Source of the DNA: Helicobacteraceae bacterium
GTDB taxonomy: Bacteria > Campylobacterota > Campylobacteria > Campylobacterales > Sulfurimonadaceae
Length of the DNA stretch: 55,786 nt
NCBI GenBank assembly: GCA_947498025.1
Contig: CANMJR010000018.1
Span: 1-55,786 of the forward strand
Reading direction: 5' to 3'
Below are positions 1 through 8,141 of this stretch, piece by piece. How positions within the stretch are numbered: position 1 is the stretch's first letter; each line of letters opens with the position of its first letter. A model generated the notes under the pieces. It saw nothing but the letters and a program-made list of their open reading frames with translations. It had not been told where the DNA came from and made no database searches. The position numbers and the translations under genes were made by a program.

Positions 1-138
1 GGCAATGCCCCGACTAATTTTTCGATTGTTAGAAATATTGCAATGAATGTGCTTAGAAGAGAAAACTTTATTAATTTTCCTCAAGCTATTCGTATGATTG
101 GCGGAAATATTCAGAAGTTATGTAATATTTTAGTATGA
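1..138 (+). pseudogene. ISAs1-family-like transposase, C-terminal end (cut by window edge)
   Basis: Frame 1 is open from the first base to a TGA at 136-138 and reads as the last 45 residues of a transposase. The stretch beginning GNAPTNFSIVRNIAMNVLRR resembles the C-terminal helix of ISAs1-family DDE transposases, which typically carry a GNAP(E/Q)N...LR..ALNLLR pattern. The catalytic region would lie upstream of the window, so whether the element is intact cannot be judged. Its last codons overlap the stop of the opposite-strand gene that begins at 130, and I see no recognisable right-end inverted repeat just after it. This suggests an old or truncated insertion. The family assignment rests on remembered motif similarity. 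Confidence 0.6.
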
Positions 139-1053
139 AACAGCCGTGAGCGGTTGGTACTCTTTTAAATCATAATTACTTAAAAATGATACACCTACGC
201 CAACATGAATCTTTGGTTTGCCAAAAGGCAAGAATTCTATTTGAGGTGTTATGTAACCGGCACTTCCACTGAATGCTTTAAATGGAAGCATGGATCTTAG
301 CTGTGCATTTGTATCACTTCCCATGTCTGTGGTGGAATTATTTTTAAAGTTGTATTCAATACCAAGATTTATCTGGTTTGTAATAGCTTTTACAGTAGAT
401 ACATCTAAACTTATTTCATTCCCAAAATCATAATCATTGTGTGCTTTTGGTCTGTATGTGTACATGGCATGCGTATCAACTCTCCAACTCTCATCAAACA
501 TATATGAGAGCCCGGTACCAAGCATATACTCAAACTCTCCTGTTCCCATTTGTGTGGGCATGGGAGTATTGACTCCCGAAGCAAATGCGGGTGCTTTTTT
601 AAAATTGTTATCCGTAGAACCAGTTGGAAGTTTGATTCCACCATCAAGCGAGAGTTGAAATTCATAATCACTCATAGGTAAAATAACATGCCTTGCGATG
701 ACAATTAAATCACCAATACCGCTATTATCTATGGATACATTATTTGGTCCAAGTTTTGCTGTTGCTTCTATATTTTTATATGGAAGAATAACGCCGACAC
801 TTGTTATATCACTTAAACCATACATAAGCTCAAGCATAGTTATCTTTGCTGAAGCATCCAAGTTTTCTTTATTTTTTACCTCGTCTTTTCCGTCAAACAT
901 ACTGTCTCTATCAAATTCAATATATTTCAAACCCATTTTTAATTTTCCCTCAGGCAGTACCGTTGCGCCACCTTTAGAGTTTATTGCAGGAATTACATCT
1001 GCATTAAGTAAAATAGGAGCTATCAGAAGTGAAGTTAATATAATCTTTTTCAT
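130..1053 (-). CDS. Outer-membrane beta-barrel protein (phenol MetA-pathway/transporter-like)
   Basis: This 307-residue protein starts with a Sec signal peptide (MKKIILTSLLIAPILLNADV, cleavage probably after NA). The rest is a glycine- and aromatic-rich pattern of alternating hydrophobic strands ending in a beta-signal-like tail, as expected for an outer-membrane barrel. The segments around GIGDLIVIARHVI and KLPTG resemble the 'Putative MetA-pathway of phenol degradation' family, whose members are thought to be outer-membrane channels. The substrate is unknown. It is a single gene on the minus strand whose stop overlaps the 3' end of the transposase fragment. The upstream 240 bases contain a degenerate copy of the dispersed hairpin element (1081-1130). 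Family is inferred; secretion is well supported. Confidence 0.7.
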   Translation of the reverse strand: MKKIILTSLLIAPILLNADVIPAINSKGGATVLPEGKLKMGLKYIEFDRDSMFDGKDEVKNKENLDASAKITMLELMYGLSDITSVGVILPYKNIEATAKLGPNNVSIDNSGIGDLIVIARHVILPMSDYEFQLSLDGGIKLPTGSTDNNFKKAPAFASGVNTPMPTQMGTGEFEYMLGTGLSYMFDESWRVDTHAMYTYRPKAHNDYDFGNEISLDVSTVKAITNQINLGIEYNFKNNSTTDMGSDTNAQLRSMLPFKAFSGSAGYITPQIEFLPFGKPKIHVGVGVSFLSNYDLKEYQPLTAVSY

Positions 1054-1080
1054 TTTATTTTCTCATTTGGTTTATTTTTT

Positions 1081-1130
1081 GATATTACGCATCCCCCTAA
1101 AGCTACGAAAAATAAATTTTTCGAGAATTA
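1081..1130 (-). repeat. Dispersed hairpin element, copy A (shortest form)
   Basis: The plus strand reads GATATTACGCATCCCCCTAA, then AGCTACGAAAAATAAATTTT, then TCGAGAAT. This equals the terminus GATnTTACGCA joined directly to the CCCCCTAAAGCTACGAAA...TTTCGAGAAT block seen in copies B-E. The two middle hairpins (AGGGACA...TGTCCCT and ACTAAAACG...CGTTTTAGT) are missing, so it is an internally deleted copy. It lies about 28 bases upstream of the barrel-protein gene. Confidence 0.6.
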
Positions 1131-1294
1131 AAGGGCTAGTTTTTTTAAGAGTCTAAAGAAATTTTTAATTGCTGTTTAGGAGAATAAATAGCCAATCGTT
1201 TTTTTTATATATAAGTGTCCATAAGTACACTCTTCATTTATATATAATTGTTTTTGTACAATGCCTGAGGCATCTTCATATGTACATTTTGCTT

Positions 1295-1789
1295 TTAATG
1301 TATTGTGATGTTGCCTATTTCTCTATCTATCATAAAGAGACCACGACCGTCTAAGCCAATTATTTCTATTTTGTCTAAAATAGATTTAAATAGTTTTTCT
1401 TCTTCATGTTGTTCCGCTACATACCACTGTAAAAAATTGAATGTAGAAAAATCTTTTTCATTTAACGCAGTAGCAACAATTTCATTAATCTTTGCCGTTA
1501 TCATTTTTTCATGATCATATGTTTTAGTAAAAACATCTTGTATATTTTCAAATTGCATTTCTGGTTTTTTTATAGTATCTATGACAGCCAGTGCACCTGT
1601 ATCTTGAATATAACTAAATATTTTTTGCATATGTGACATTTCATCGGCAGCATGATCTCTCAAAAACTTCGCTGAGCCATTTAAGCCTTTGTGATTACAC
1701 CAAGCACTCATTTGTAAGTATAAATTTGAGGCGTAAAATTCCTGTGTAACCTGTTCATTTAATTTTTGTAATAAATTTTCACTTAACAT
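1295..1789 (-). CDS. ftn: Non-haem bacterial ferritin
   Basis: The 164-residue product is a full-length bacterial ferritin, which stores iron as a ferric mineral inside a 24-subunit shell in the cytoplasm. The ferroxidase ligands are visible at the expected places: Glu17 in QEFYASNLYLQM, then Glu50 and His53 in DEMSHMQ, with further acidic residues in AEQHEEEK near residue 130. Length fits the family (about 165). The start is supported by a purine-rich AAAGGAAAGAAG just upstream on the minus strand. It is monocistronic; the next gene upstream on this strand lies more than 700 bases away, with only very small ORFs between. Regulation by iron (Fur) is typical of the family, but I cannot show a convincing box at the promoter. 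Confidence 0.93.
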   Translation of the reverse strand: MLSENLLQKLNEQVTQEFYASNLYLQMSAWCNHKGLNGSAKFLRDHAADEMSHMQKIFSYIQDTGALAVIDTIKKPEMQFENIQDVFTKTYDHEKMITAKINEIVATALNEKDFSTFNFLQWYVAEQHEEEKLFKSILDKIEIIGLDGRGLFMIDREIGNITIH

Positions 1790-1824
1790 CTTCTTTCCTT
1801 TATTTTTTAAAACCTATATACGGT

Positions 1825-1899
1825 CTAGTTTATTAATTTCAAACTGAAACTCACTTCCTTAAAACTTACTGGGACTGCTAATATTGCTTTTTTTGGCAT
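1825..1899 (-). CDS. Possible 24-residue peptide upstream of ferritin
   Basis: A minus-strand ORF of 24 codons beginning MPKKAILAVP is preceded by AAGGAGAAA, a very good ribosome binding site, about 5 bases before the ATG. It ends 35 bases upstream of the ferritin start. It may be a leader peptide or the remains of a longer gene. Only the strong ribosome binding site supports it, and I recognise no homologue. Confidence 0.25.
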   Translation of the reverse strand: MPKKAILAVPVSFKEVSFSLKLIN

Positions 1900-1957
1900 T
1901 TTTCTCCTTATTATGTATATTTGTTCATATATAAAGTACAAAGCATTTATTTTTGAA

Positions 1958-2172
1958 CTATTTTGTAGAATAACTATTAATATATTCAATAAATCTGACA
2001 TCTCCTCCTTTTAAAGCATAGAATTTGTTACTCTCAATAGTTGCTGTTGGGATATATTTATATACCTCATTGAGACTATTCTCATGATAGGGCACAGCAT
2101 TTTTTTTGATTTGCTATATCCAGACTTTTTGATTATGTTGTGTATTTCTGATTGGAGTTGTATATCTGACAT
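1958..2172 (-). pseudogene. Frameshifted small gene (about 72 codons)
   Basis: A minus-strand ATG at 2170-2172 sits behind an AAGGAG ribosome binding site and reads MSDIQLQSEIHNIIKKSGYS. The reading frame then reaches a run of eight A residues (T at 2100-2107). If one base is added in the run, translation continues in a protein-like frame (AVPYHENSLNEVYKYIPTAT, later FYALKGGDVRFIEYINSYST) to a TAG at 1958-1960. The two halves together give about 71 residues. It could be a true frameshift mutation, phase variation by slippage, or a sequencing error in the homopolymer. I do not recognise the family. Confidence 0.4.
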
Positions 2173-2226
2173 CTTCTATCTCCTTGTATTGATAATAACT
2201 TTCAATTGCAAAATTTTACTATTCTT

Positions 2227-2287
2227 TTTCTTTAGAATAGATTAAATTGATAATCAATCTCATTTGTTGAGATTTCTTTAGAATAGA
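2227..2287. repeat. 15-bp direct repeats flanking a palindrome
   Basis: TTTCTTTAGAATAGA occurs at 2227-2241 and again at 2273-2287. Between them, at 2246-2258, is ATTGAT-A-ATCAAT, a perfect 13-base palindrome. The block sits in the AT-rich non-coding space between the small frameshifted gene (minus) and the tiny plus-strand ORF at 2380. It could be an operator. The palindrome is faintly Fur-box-like, but the match is too short to name a regulator. Confidence 0.35.
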
Positions 2288-2379
2288 ATAATAATTGTAG
2301 ATTTTATAAGTAAGGATTTATATTTTATATAAAGAGTTTTGAGGAATGACACAGAAGATACTTTTTGGAGGATTTTATA

Positions 2380-2466
2380 ATGTGTCGCTTAACTCATCAA
2401 ATGGGTAGTCGAACATATAGTACAAAAATGTTAGGCAAAGAGAAGCTCTATAAATGGTGGAAATAA
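2380..2466 (+). CDS. Possible 28-residue basic peptide
   Basis: The ORF begins with ATG at 2380 behind TTTGGAGGATTT, a strong ribosome binding site (GGAGG, 7 bases away). It encodes 28 residues starting MCRLTHQMGSRTY and ending LYKWWK, rich in Lys/Arg and Trp. It is isolated between divergent minus-strand genes. I recognise no homologue, and the ribosome binding site is the only positive evidence. Confidence 0.3.
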   Translation: MCRLTHQMGSRTYSTKMLGKEKLYKWWK

Positions 2467-2488
2467 AACTAGGGGAGAATTTTCAGAC

Positions 2489-2506
2489 GCGAGGGCTCAC
2501 CCTCGC
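2489..2506. other. Perfect hairpin GCGAGGG-CTCA-CCCTCGC
   Basis: A perfect 7-bp GC-rich stem with a 4-base loop lies 29 bases beyond the stop codon of the TPR gene. On the minus strand no T tract follows, so it is not a textbook intrinsic terminator, but its position suggests a 3'-end or stabilising structure for the TPR transcript. Confidence 0.4.
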
Positions 2507-2534
2507 TCAAGGGATGGCAAAAAAACATGGGTAG

Positions 2535-4904
2535 TTAAAGATTTTTAGCATCTTTTGCCAGCTTTGCCCATGCTGAGGTCGGATCTGCATCTATCACCTC
2601 TTGATATGCATTCTTTGCATCTTCTGTTCGCATGAGCTTTGAGTAAACTGTTCCCAGCAGATATTTTTGTCTTGCTCTTTGAGGATTTGTCAATTCAACA
2701 GAATCGAGCGATTTTATTATCTCAAGCGCTTTTTCAAGATTCTCTTTATTGATATAAGATTGGTAGAGTGTGAACTCTACAAACGGACTTTGGGCATACG
2801 ATTTTGATCTGTTTTGCACATTAACGACTTCATTCCCGTATTTGATTACCATATTGTCATCTTTGTTGGCGCTACCGATGCTCATCACTGCCACATATCT
2901 GTCTATATCTTTATAATCTATACCGTACACTTGCTCTATGGCAACGATAGCTTCTATCTGCTTGCTCTTTTGTTCAAGCCTCTGGTATGTATCAAAGAGA
3001 TACCTGTGAACATCTTTGTACTCTGACTCTTTATCATCTTGAATGAGAGTAATAAGCTCTTTAGACGCCTCAATCACATCGCTGTAATTTCCGGTTGCGA
3101 AATCAACTTTTATATATCTGTAGAGCCATTTTTTTCGTAACTCTAAATCTTTCGATTTTAAGTTTTTACTTGCAATATTTTTGGAGAGCAGATAATCTCC
3201 ACCTTTCATGGCACAATCATAAATCCCCTCATCCCACTCGGCTGAGAGAGTAATGTTGTAGTCTGCCGAGAGGTTTAGTACTTCTGCGCACTCTTTATTT
3301 TCTAAATAGAGCTCCATTGCCCCTATTGCAGATTTTTTTACAATTTCCTCTGTATCTTTATAGAGTTCACTGTCCAGTGCTAATATCGACTCTTTAAATG
3401 CCAAAACATCTCTAAACATGCCATTTTCTAAAAGAACTTTAGCTTTTTCGTAGGTCGCGCGAGAGCCGATTGTGTCATCTTTATATGTTTCTATTAATTC
3501 ATCATATTGACTCAGTCGTGCTGAGACATTACTGTCGGTCGTATCAAAAAAAAGTGAATCTTTTGCTATTTTTATCTCTTTTACAAACTCTCCATCCGGA
3601 TATTTTTTCAGATACTCATTTAATGATTCGAGAGCCTCTTTTTTTTTATTTGTTTGTGCAAGCCACACGCCTCTATTTTTTAGGAGCTTCTCATACTCAT
3701 CGTATGTTTCATCTATCTGGTCTAAGATTACTTTTGCAAGTGCAGCGGCGGTTATATTATCACCATCCTCCTGAACCGAATACATCATCTCCAAAGATGT
3801 TTTTAAATCATTCATAAAAAAGTTAGGTTTTACATTTATTATTTTCATAATATACTCTGCACCCTCTCTCTTTTGAGACATTAAAATTTTAAAATGAGCC
3901 AACTTATATGCTGCGGTTGATGCTATCTCCACATCGCTTGTATCACTCAATGCTTTTTCATAATAATAGGCTACTTTAGTTATAGCTCCGGCAGCCTCTA
4001 GCATCTCCCCTTTATATATATACCCCCACTGGACAAAGGGTGAAGTGTCATGTTCACTAAATAATCTGTCAAAAAAGTAATCGGCATCGCTATTGAGTCC
4101 CGCAAGAGCATTTGCTCTTGCCATAAGCGATAAAACTTCAGGAATATTCTCATCGGACGAGTACTCTTGCAGATAGAGTTTTGATAATTTTATTACACTG
4201 TCAACATCTTTTAGCGCATTAAAAGCTTTGATTTTGTAATAAACGAGTTCCGCATTAAAGAGTGAATTAGGGTACTGGAGTTGAATATTATTTATTAAAT
4301 CTAAGCATAAATCATACTCTTGATTTTTATAGGCCTCTTTAATTTTTAGATAATCTGAAACATCTTGAGCCTTTTTAATATGAACAGGTTTTCCGTCAAT
4401 ATCCAATCCCCCTACAAATGGGAGTTTATCTCTGGATAAATAAAAGGGAAAGTTAATTCCGGAATCTGAAGCCTTACCGCTTTTTATATAGGGTAATTTA
4501 TCTTTATAACCTATCATCATCCAGTGTTTAGAAAGTTTTACATCCGCCTGATAAACAGAGTCATCTTTGCTGATATCAAAAACCATAGGGTATTGTTTAA
4601 GCTTGAAAAAAGGGGTGATTACTAAAAAAAAGGTATTCTTTTTGGTTTGGGATTCTATTTTAAAAAAATCATTTTGTAAAGTTTTTAATTTCTTGTTTGG
4701 CTGTTTTGAGAAAGCGCAAACAACTTGTACTACTTCTTCAAAATCATTTTTCATCTCTTGACATAAAAAATCATCTGAATCTTTGACATGAAGCGTTGAG
4801 TAGTTTTGGAAGTTCTCTTTTGCACCTGAGAGTGAAACTTCAAGAGCAAAGAGTGTCGTTGGTATGCTACCAAGTAACAGGAGGAAGAATATCGATTTTA
4901 ACAA
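2535..4904 (-). CDS. Periplasmic tetratricopeptide-repeat protein
   Basis: This 789-residue protein begins with a Sec signal (MLKSIFFLLLLGSIPTTLFA) and then has no further membrane segment, so it is probably periplasmic. From about residue 190 onward it is built of helical TPR-like units: the pattern A..AL..Y......A..A....... recurs, and the last unit near the C-terminus (LGTVYSKLMRTEDAKNAYQE, then DADPTSAWAKLA) is a clear TPR. The N-terminal 180 residues are a separate domain that I do not recognise. TPR proteins act as scaffolds or adaptors; the partner here is unknown. The start codon is TTG at 4902-4904, behind GAGGAAAGGA. It is monocistronic, and the hairpin element copy B lies upstream, between it and nuoN. 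Confidence 0.75.
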   Translation of the reverse strand: MLKSIFFLLLLGSIPTTLFALEVSLSGAKENFQNYSTLHVKDSDDFLCQEMKNDFEEVVQVVCAFSKQPNKKLKTLQNDFFKIESQTKKNTFFLVITPFFKLKQYPMVFDISKDDSVYQADVKLSKHWMMIGYKDKLPYIKSGKASDSGINFPFYLSRDKLPFVGGLDIDGKPVHIKKAQDVSDYLKIKEAYKNQEYDLCLDLINNIQLQYPNSLFNAELVYYKIKAFNALKDVDSVIKLSKLYLQEYSSDENIPEVLSLMARANALAGLNSDADYFFDRLFSEHDTSPFVQWGYIYKGEMLEAAGAITKVAYYYEKALSDTSDVEIASTAAYKLAHFKILMSQKREGAEYIMKIINVKPNFFMNDLKTSLEMMYSVQEDGDNITAAALAKVILDQIDETYDEYEKLLKNRGVWLAQTNKKKEALESLNEYLKKYPDGEFVKEIKIAKDSLFFDTTDSNVSARLSQYDELIETYKDDTIGSRATYEKAKVLLENGMFRDVLAFKESILALDSELYKDTEEIVKKSAIGAMELYLENKECAEVLNLSADYNITLSAEWDEGIYDCAMKGGDYLLSKNIASKNLKSKDLELRKKWLYRYIKVDFATGNYSDVIEASKELITLIQDDKESEYKDVHRYLFDTYQRLEQKSKQIEAIVAIEQVYGIDYKDIDRYVAVMSIGSANKDDNMVIKYGNEVVNVQNRSKSYAQSPFVEFTLYQSYINKENLEKALEIIKSLDSVELTNPQRARQKYLLGTVYSKLMRTEDAKNAYQEVIDADPTSAWAKLAKDAKNL

Positions 4905-4938
4905 ATTCCTTTCCTCTGAATGTTTATGTATAGTAACT

Positions 4939-5075
4939 GACCTTATACACTTTTTAAAAAAGCGTATAAGACTCTTTAAAATTCTCGAAAAACAGAGTTT
5001 TTCGTAGCTTTAGGGGGTTGTAGGGACATCTGTCCCTGCCACTAAAACGGACGTGTTCGTTTTAGTGTGTAACAC
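4939..5075 (+). repeat. Dispersed hairpin element, copy B (short form)
   Basis: The element runs from GACCTTATACAC to GTGTGTAACAC. Its terminal 8-mers TTATACAC (4943-4950) and GTGTGTAA (5065-5072) are inverted with one mismatch. Inside are three hairpins: TCGAAAAAC..GTTTTTCG, AGGGACA-TC-TGTCCCT, and ACTAAAACG..CGTTTTAGT. The right end abuts the nuoN stop codon (5077-5079), so for the nuo transcript this element is the first sequence after the operon and could act as its terminator. Confidence 0.7.
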
Positions 5076-5076
5076 A

Positions 5077-6585
5077 TTAGTACCCACTGTTATATACAAA
5101 AGCTGTAATTAACTCTAAAAGCGGGTTTAGTGCAACAAAAGCAAATATAGTTCCTATTGCTGCAAATCCGATGATAGATTTGAGTGCAATTGTTGCATTT
5201 GAAACATAAACATGTCCATCATTCCCCATTACAGGCTCTTTCATAAACATATAAACTATTAGTTTTAGGTAGTAGTATCCGGCAATTGCTGAGTTGAGTG
5301 CCATAATAAAGGCCAAAATTGTGTAACCGCCTGTAACAGCCGATGAAATCAAATAGAGTTTACCCCAAAAGAGCGCAAACGGCGGAACCCCTGCCAAGCT
5401 AAGCATGAACAGACCCATGATAGAAGCTGCAACCGGTGATGTTTGAACCATGCCTGCAAATTTATCGTAAGAGTGGTCTGACATTTGGTGTAGTGGAAGG
5501 TGTTTTTGACGAGAAATCCAAAGCATACTGAATGAACCAAGATTTGTAAAACTAAAAAGTATCCAGTATAAAAAGAGGGCACTATTTGACTGCGTTGTGC
5601 CGATTAGAATAGCTGCCATTACAAAGCCTGCATGTGAAACTGAGCTGTACGCTAGCATTCTCTTAACATCTGTTTGAACTAATGCCCAGATATTTGCAGC
5701 CGTCATTGTTAGAATAACAAAGGAGTAGAGTACAATCTCCAGCCATACAACACCGCTGTGAATTAAGAATTCAAAGAGTCTCATCGCAACCACAAAAGCT
5801 GCAATTTTTGGCACAATAGACATAAATCCTGCCATTGAAGCACTTGCACCCTCATAGACATCCGGTGCCCATGTGTGAAACGGAACGAGAGAGAGTTTAA
5901 ATCCAAATGATGCTAGCATAAATACTACACCGACTAAAACATAGGCAATATCAACATACTTATTTGCTGCCAATACCGCAGCTATCTGGCTGATTTCAAC
6001 TGATCCCGTAAGTGCATAAAATATCATGGCTCCAAAGCTGAAAAAGCCGGCTGCTAAAGCACCCATAGTAAAATATTTAACCGCAGCTTCAAATGATTTG
6101 TCACGGTTGTGCATAGCTACGAGTGTGTAAAGCGCTAAAGAGGAAGTCTCAAGCCCGACAAACACAAGAATTAAGTTATCTGTTGCAACCATAAACTGGA
6201 AGCCTGCAATCATAAATAAAAAGAGTGCAAAGAACTCCGGATAGGAAAACTCATGGAATCTTTTATGCGTTAATGCAAGCGGTATGAAAAGCATTGAAGC
6301 CCCAACAATGATAAATTGAGACAAAATAGCTAAACCGTCTATGAGCATAACATTAAACACGCCCATCATTATGCCGTCTTGGGTGAAAACACCTGCTGAG
6401 CCTAGCAAAGCACTAAAATCCATCAATAAGAAAAGAAGACTTATAGAAACATAGAGAGTTTTATCTAAGCCCACTTTGAAAATATCAATAACTAGAATTA
6501 AGAGTGCTCCAACTATCGGAATCAACATAGGTGCTAGCGTCATTAAGTTTAATGACGCTAAAGAAACATTTACCGGCTCTATCAT
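5077..6585 (-). CDS. nuoN: Complex I antiporter-like subunit NuoN
   Basis: NuoN (502 residues) is one of three Mrp-antiporter-like proton-pumping subunits in the membrane arm of complex I. The protein is almost entirely transmembrane helices and has the family signature LVPFHTWAPDVYEGASASMA near residues 230-250, with the conserved Lys and Glu positions of the channel (for example FVGLETSSLALY near residue 145). It is the last gene of the nuo operon, and its start overlaps the nuoM stop by one base. Directly downstream lies hairpin element copy B, which touches the stop codon. Confidence 0.96.
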   Translation of the reverse strand: MIEPVNVSLASLNLMTLAPMLIPIVGALLILVIDIFKVGLDKTLYVSISLLFLLMDFSALLGSAGVFTQDGIMMGVFNVMLIDGLAILSQFIIVGASMLFIPLALTHKRFHEFSYPEFFALFLFMIAGFQFMVATDNLILVFVGLETSSLALYTLVAMHNRDKSFEAAVKYFTMGALAAGFFSFGAMIFYALTGSVEISQIAAVLAANKYVDIAYVLVGVVFMLASFGFKLSLVPFHTWAPDVYEGASASMAGFMSIVPKIAAFVVAMRLFEFLIHSGVVWLEIVLYSFVILTMTAANIWALVQTDVKRMLAYSSVSHAGFVMAAILIGTTQSNSALFLYWILFSFTNLGSFSMLWISRQKHLPLHQMSDHSYDKFAGMVQTSPVAASIMGLFMLSLAGVPPFALFWGKLYLISSAVTGGYTILAFIMALNSAIAGYYYLKLIVYMFMKEPVMGNDGHVYVSNATIALKSIIGFAAIGTIFAFVALNPLLELITAFVYNSGY

Positions 6586-8138
6586 TAGTGTGCCCCCTGC
6601 TCAGAAGTTTTAGCTATTTCTGCACCTTTAACAAGGTTTGGAATTCTAGTTTTTGCTTCATTTGTTATAGATTTGTCATGCATTAATTGAACTATTGACT
6701 CTACGCTATTGTTGATTGGTGCTAAAATCGGTTTAGGGTAGATGCCTAACCAAATTGTTATAATCGACAAAGGGATAAGTGCCAAAAGTTCTCTTTTGCT
6801 TACATCCGGAAGATTTTTATTCTTCTCATTTGTAACTTCACCAAAGAACATTTTTTTATACGCCGCTAACATGTAGATTGCTCCAACTATAATTGCTGTT
6901 CCGGCAAGGAGAGTTAATATATGAGACTGTTTATAAAATCCAAGTAAACTTAAAAACTCACCGACAAAGTTGATTGTGAGCGGCATCCCAACAGAAGCCA
7001 TCAGCATAAGTCCAAAGATAGTTGCATATCGTGGCATAACATGTGCCAGTCCACCAAACTCACTCATCATTTTCGTATGTCTTCTGTCATAGATAACACC
7101 GACAAGTAAGAAGAGTGCACCTGAAACAACACCGTGCGCAATCATTAAAAAGATAGAACCCGTAATACCCTCCACATTGAGTGCAAAAGTACCAAGAATG
7201 ATAATACCCATGTGCGATACCGAACTGTAGGCTACAACCTGCTTAACATCCTCTTGTGCATATGCAACCATGGCTGTATAGATAACCATAATAATGGCTA
7301 ACACAGCTATCGGAAACATAAAAAATACAGAAGCATCAGGAAACATAGGTAGTGAAAAACGGATAAATGCATATGTACCCATTTTTAGTAAAATTGCCGC
7401 CAGTATCACAGAACCTATTGTTGGTGCTTGACCATGTGCATAAGGTAACCATGTATGAAATGGAAACATAGGAACCTTTATAGCAAAGCCTATAAAAAAT
7501 GCTGCAAATAACCAAAGTTGGAAACTCTCAGGTAAAATCAAACGATACCAGTCAAGAATAGCAAAACTCCAAGCTCCCGTCGCCTGATAGTAAAAATACG
7601 CCATAAAGAGCATACCGACTAACATGACAAGTGAACCTGTAAATGTATATAAGAAAAATTTAACCGAAGCATAAATTCTCAGAGGTCCGCCCCATGCACC
7701 GATAATATAGAGCATCGGTACAAGTGAAAGTTCCCAGAATATGTAAAACACGATTCCATCAAGGGCCGCAAAAACACCCGCCATTGTCATCTGTAAAAAC
7801 AGAAGTGTAACAATCATATTTTTTTCATTTTTAGTATCAGTTAAAGATGCGATACCAATCATAGTAAAAAATGATGCCAATATAATGATAAAGAGTGAAA
7901 TTCCATCCACTCCTAAAATATAGTTGATTCCAAATGCGGGAACCAAAGGAAGATTCTCCATAAATTGCATTCCCGATGCACTTGAATCAAAAGAGAACCA
8001 AAGCCATAAAGAGAGTGCAAACTCTATCGCAGCTATTGCTACACCATAAGCACGAATGCTATCTTTGTGAATAATAAATCCAAGCATCGCTGCCAATGCC
8101 GGAAAGAAAATTAAAATTGATAAGATATGATTTAACAT
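6585..8138 (-). CDS. nuoM: Complex I antiporter-like subunit NuoM
   Basis: NuoM (517 residues) is a second proton-pumping antiporter-like membrane subunit. The signature MFPFHTWLPYAHGQAPTIGS and the following ILLKMGTYAFIRF are intact, as is the buried glutamate in FYIFWELSLVPMLYIIGAWG near residue 140. The C-terminus extends past the last helix as a charged cytoplasmic tail. Three bases separate it from nuoL, and it shares one base with nuoN, consistent with translational coupling in one operon. Confidence 0.96.
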   Translation of the reverse strand: MLNHILSILIFFPALAAMLGFIIHKDSIRAYGVAIAAIEFALSLWLWFSFDSSASGMQFMENLPLVPAFGINYILGVDGISLFIIILASFFTMIGIASLTDTKNEKNMIVTLLFLQMTMAGVFAALDGIVFYIFWELSLVPMLYIIGAWGGPLRIYASVKFFLYTFTGSLVMLVGMLFMAYFYYQATGAWSFAILDWYRLILPESFQLWLFAAFFIGFAIKVPMFPFHTWLPYAHGQAPTIGSVILAAILLKMGTYAFIRFSLPMFPDASVFFMFPIAVLAIIMVIYTAMVAYAQEDVKQVVAYSSVSHMGIIILGTFALNVEGITGSIFLMIAHGVVSGALFLLVGVIYDRRHTKMMSEFGGLAHVMPRYATIFGLMLMASVGMPLTINFVGEFLSLLGFYKQSHILTLLAGTAIIVGAIYMLAAYKKMFFGEVTNEKNKNLPDVSKRELLALIPLSIITIWLGIYPKPILAPINNSVESIVQLMHDKSITNEAKTRIPNLVKGAEIAKTSEQGAH

Positions 8139-8141
8139 CTA

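Noticed and set aside
698-1156. 152-codon plus-strand ORF opposite the barrel protein
   Set aside because: It is antisense to a gene with a signal peptide and barrel pattern; no ribosome binding site.
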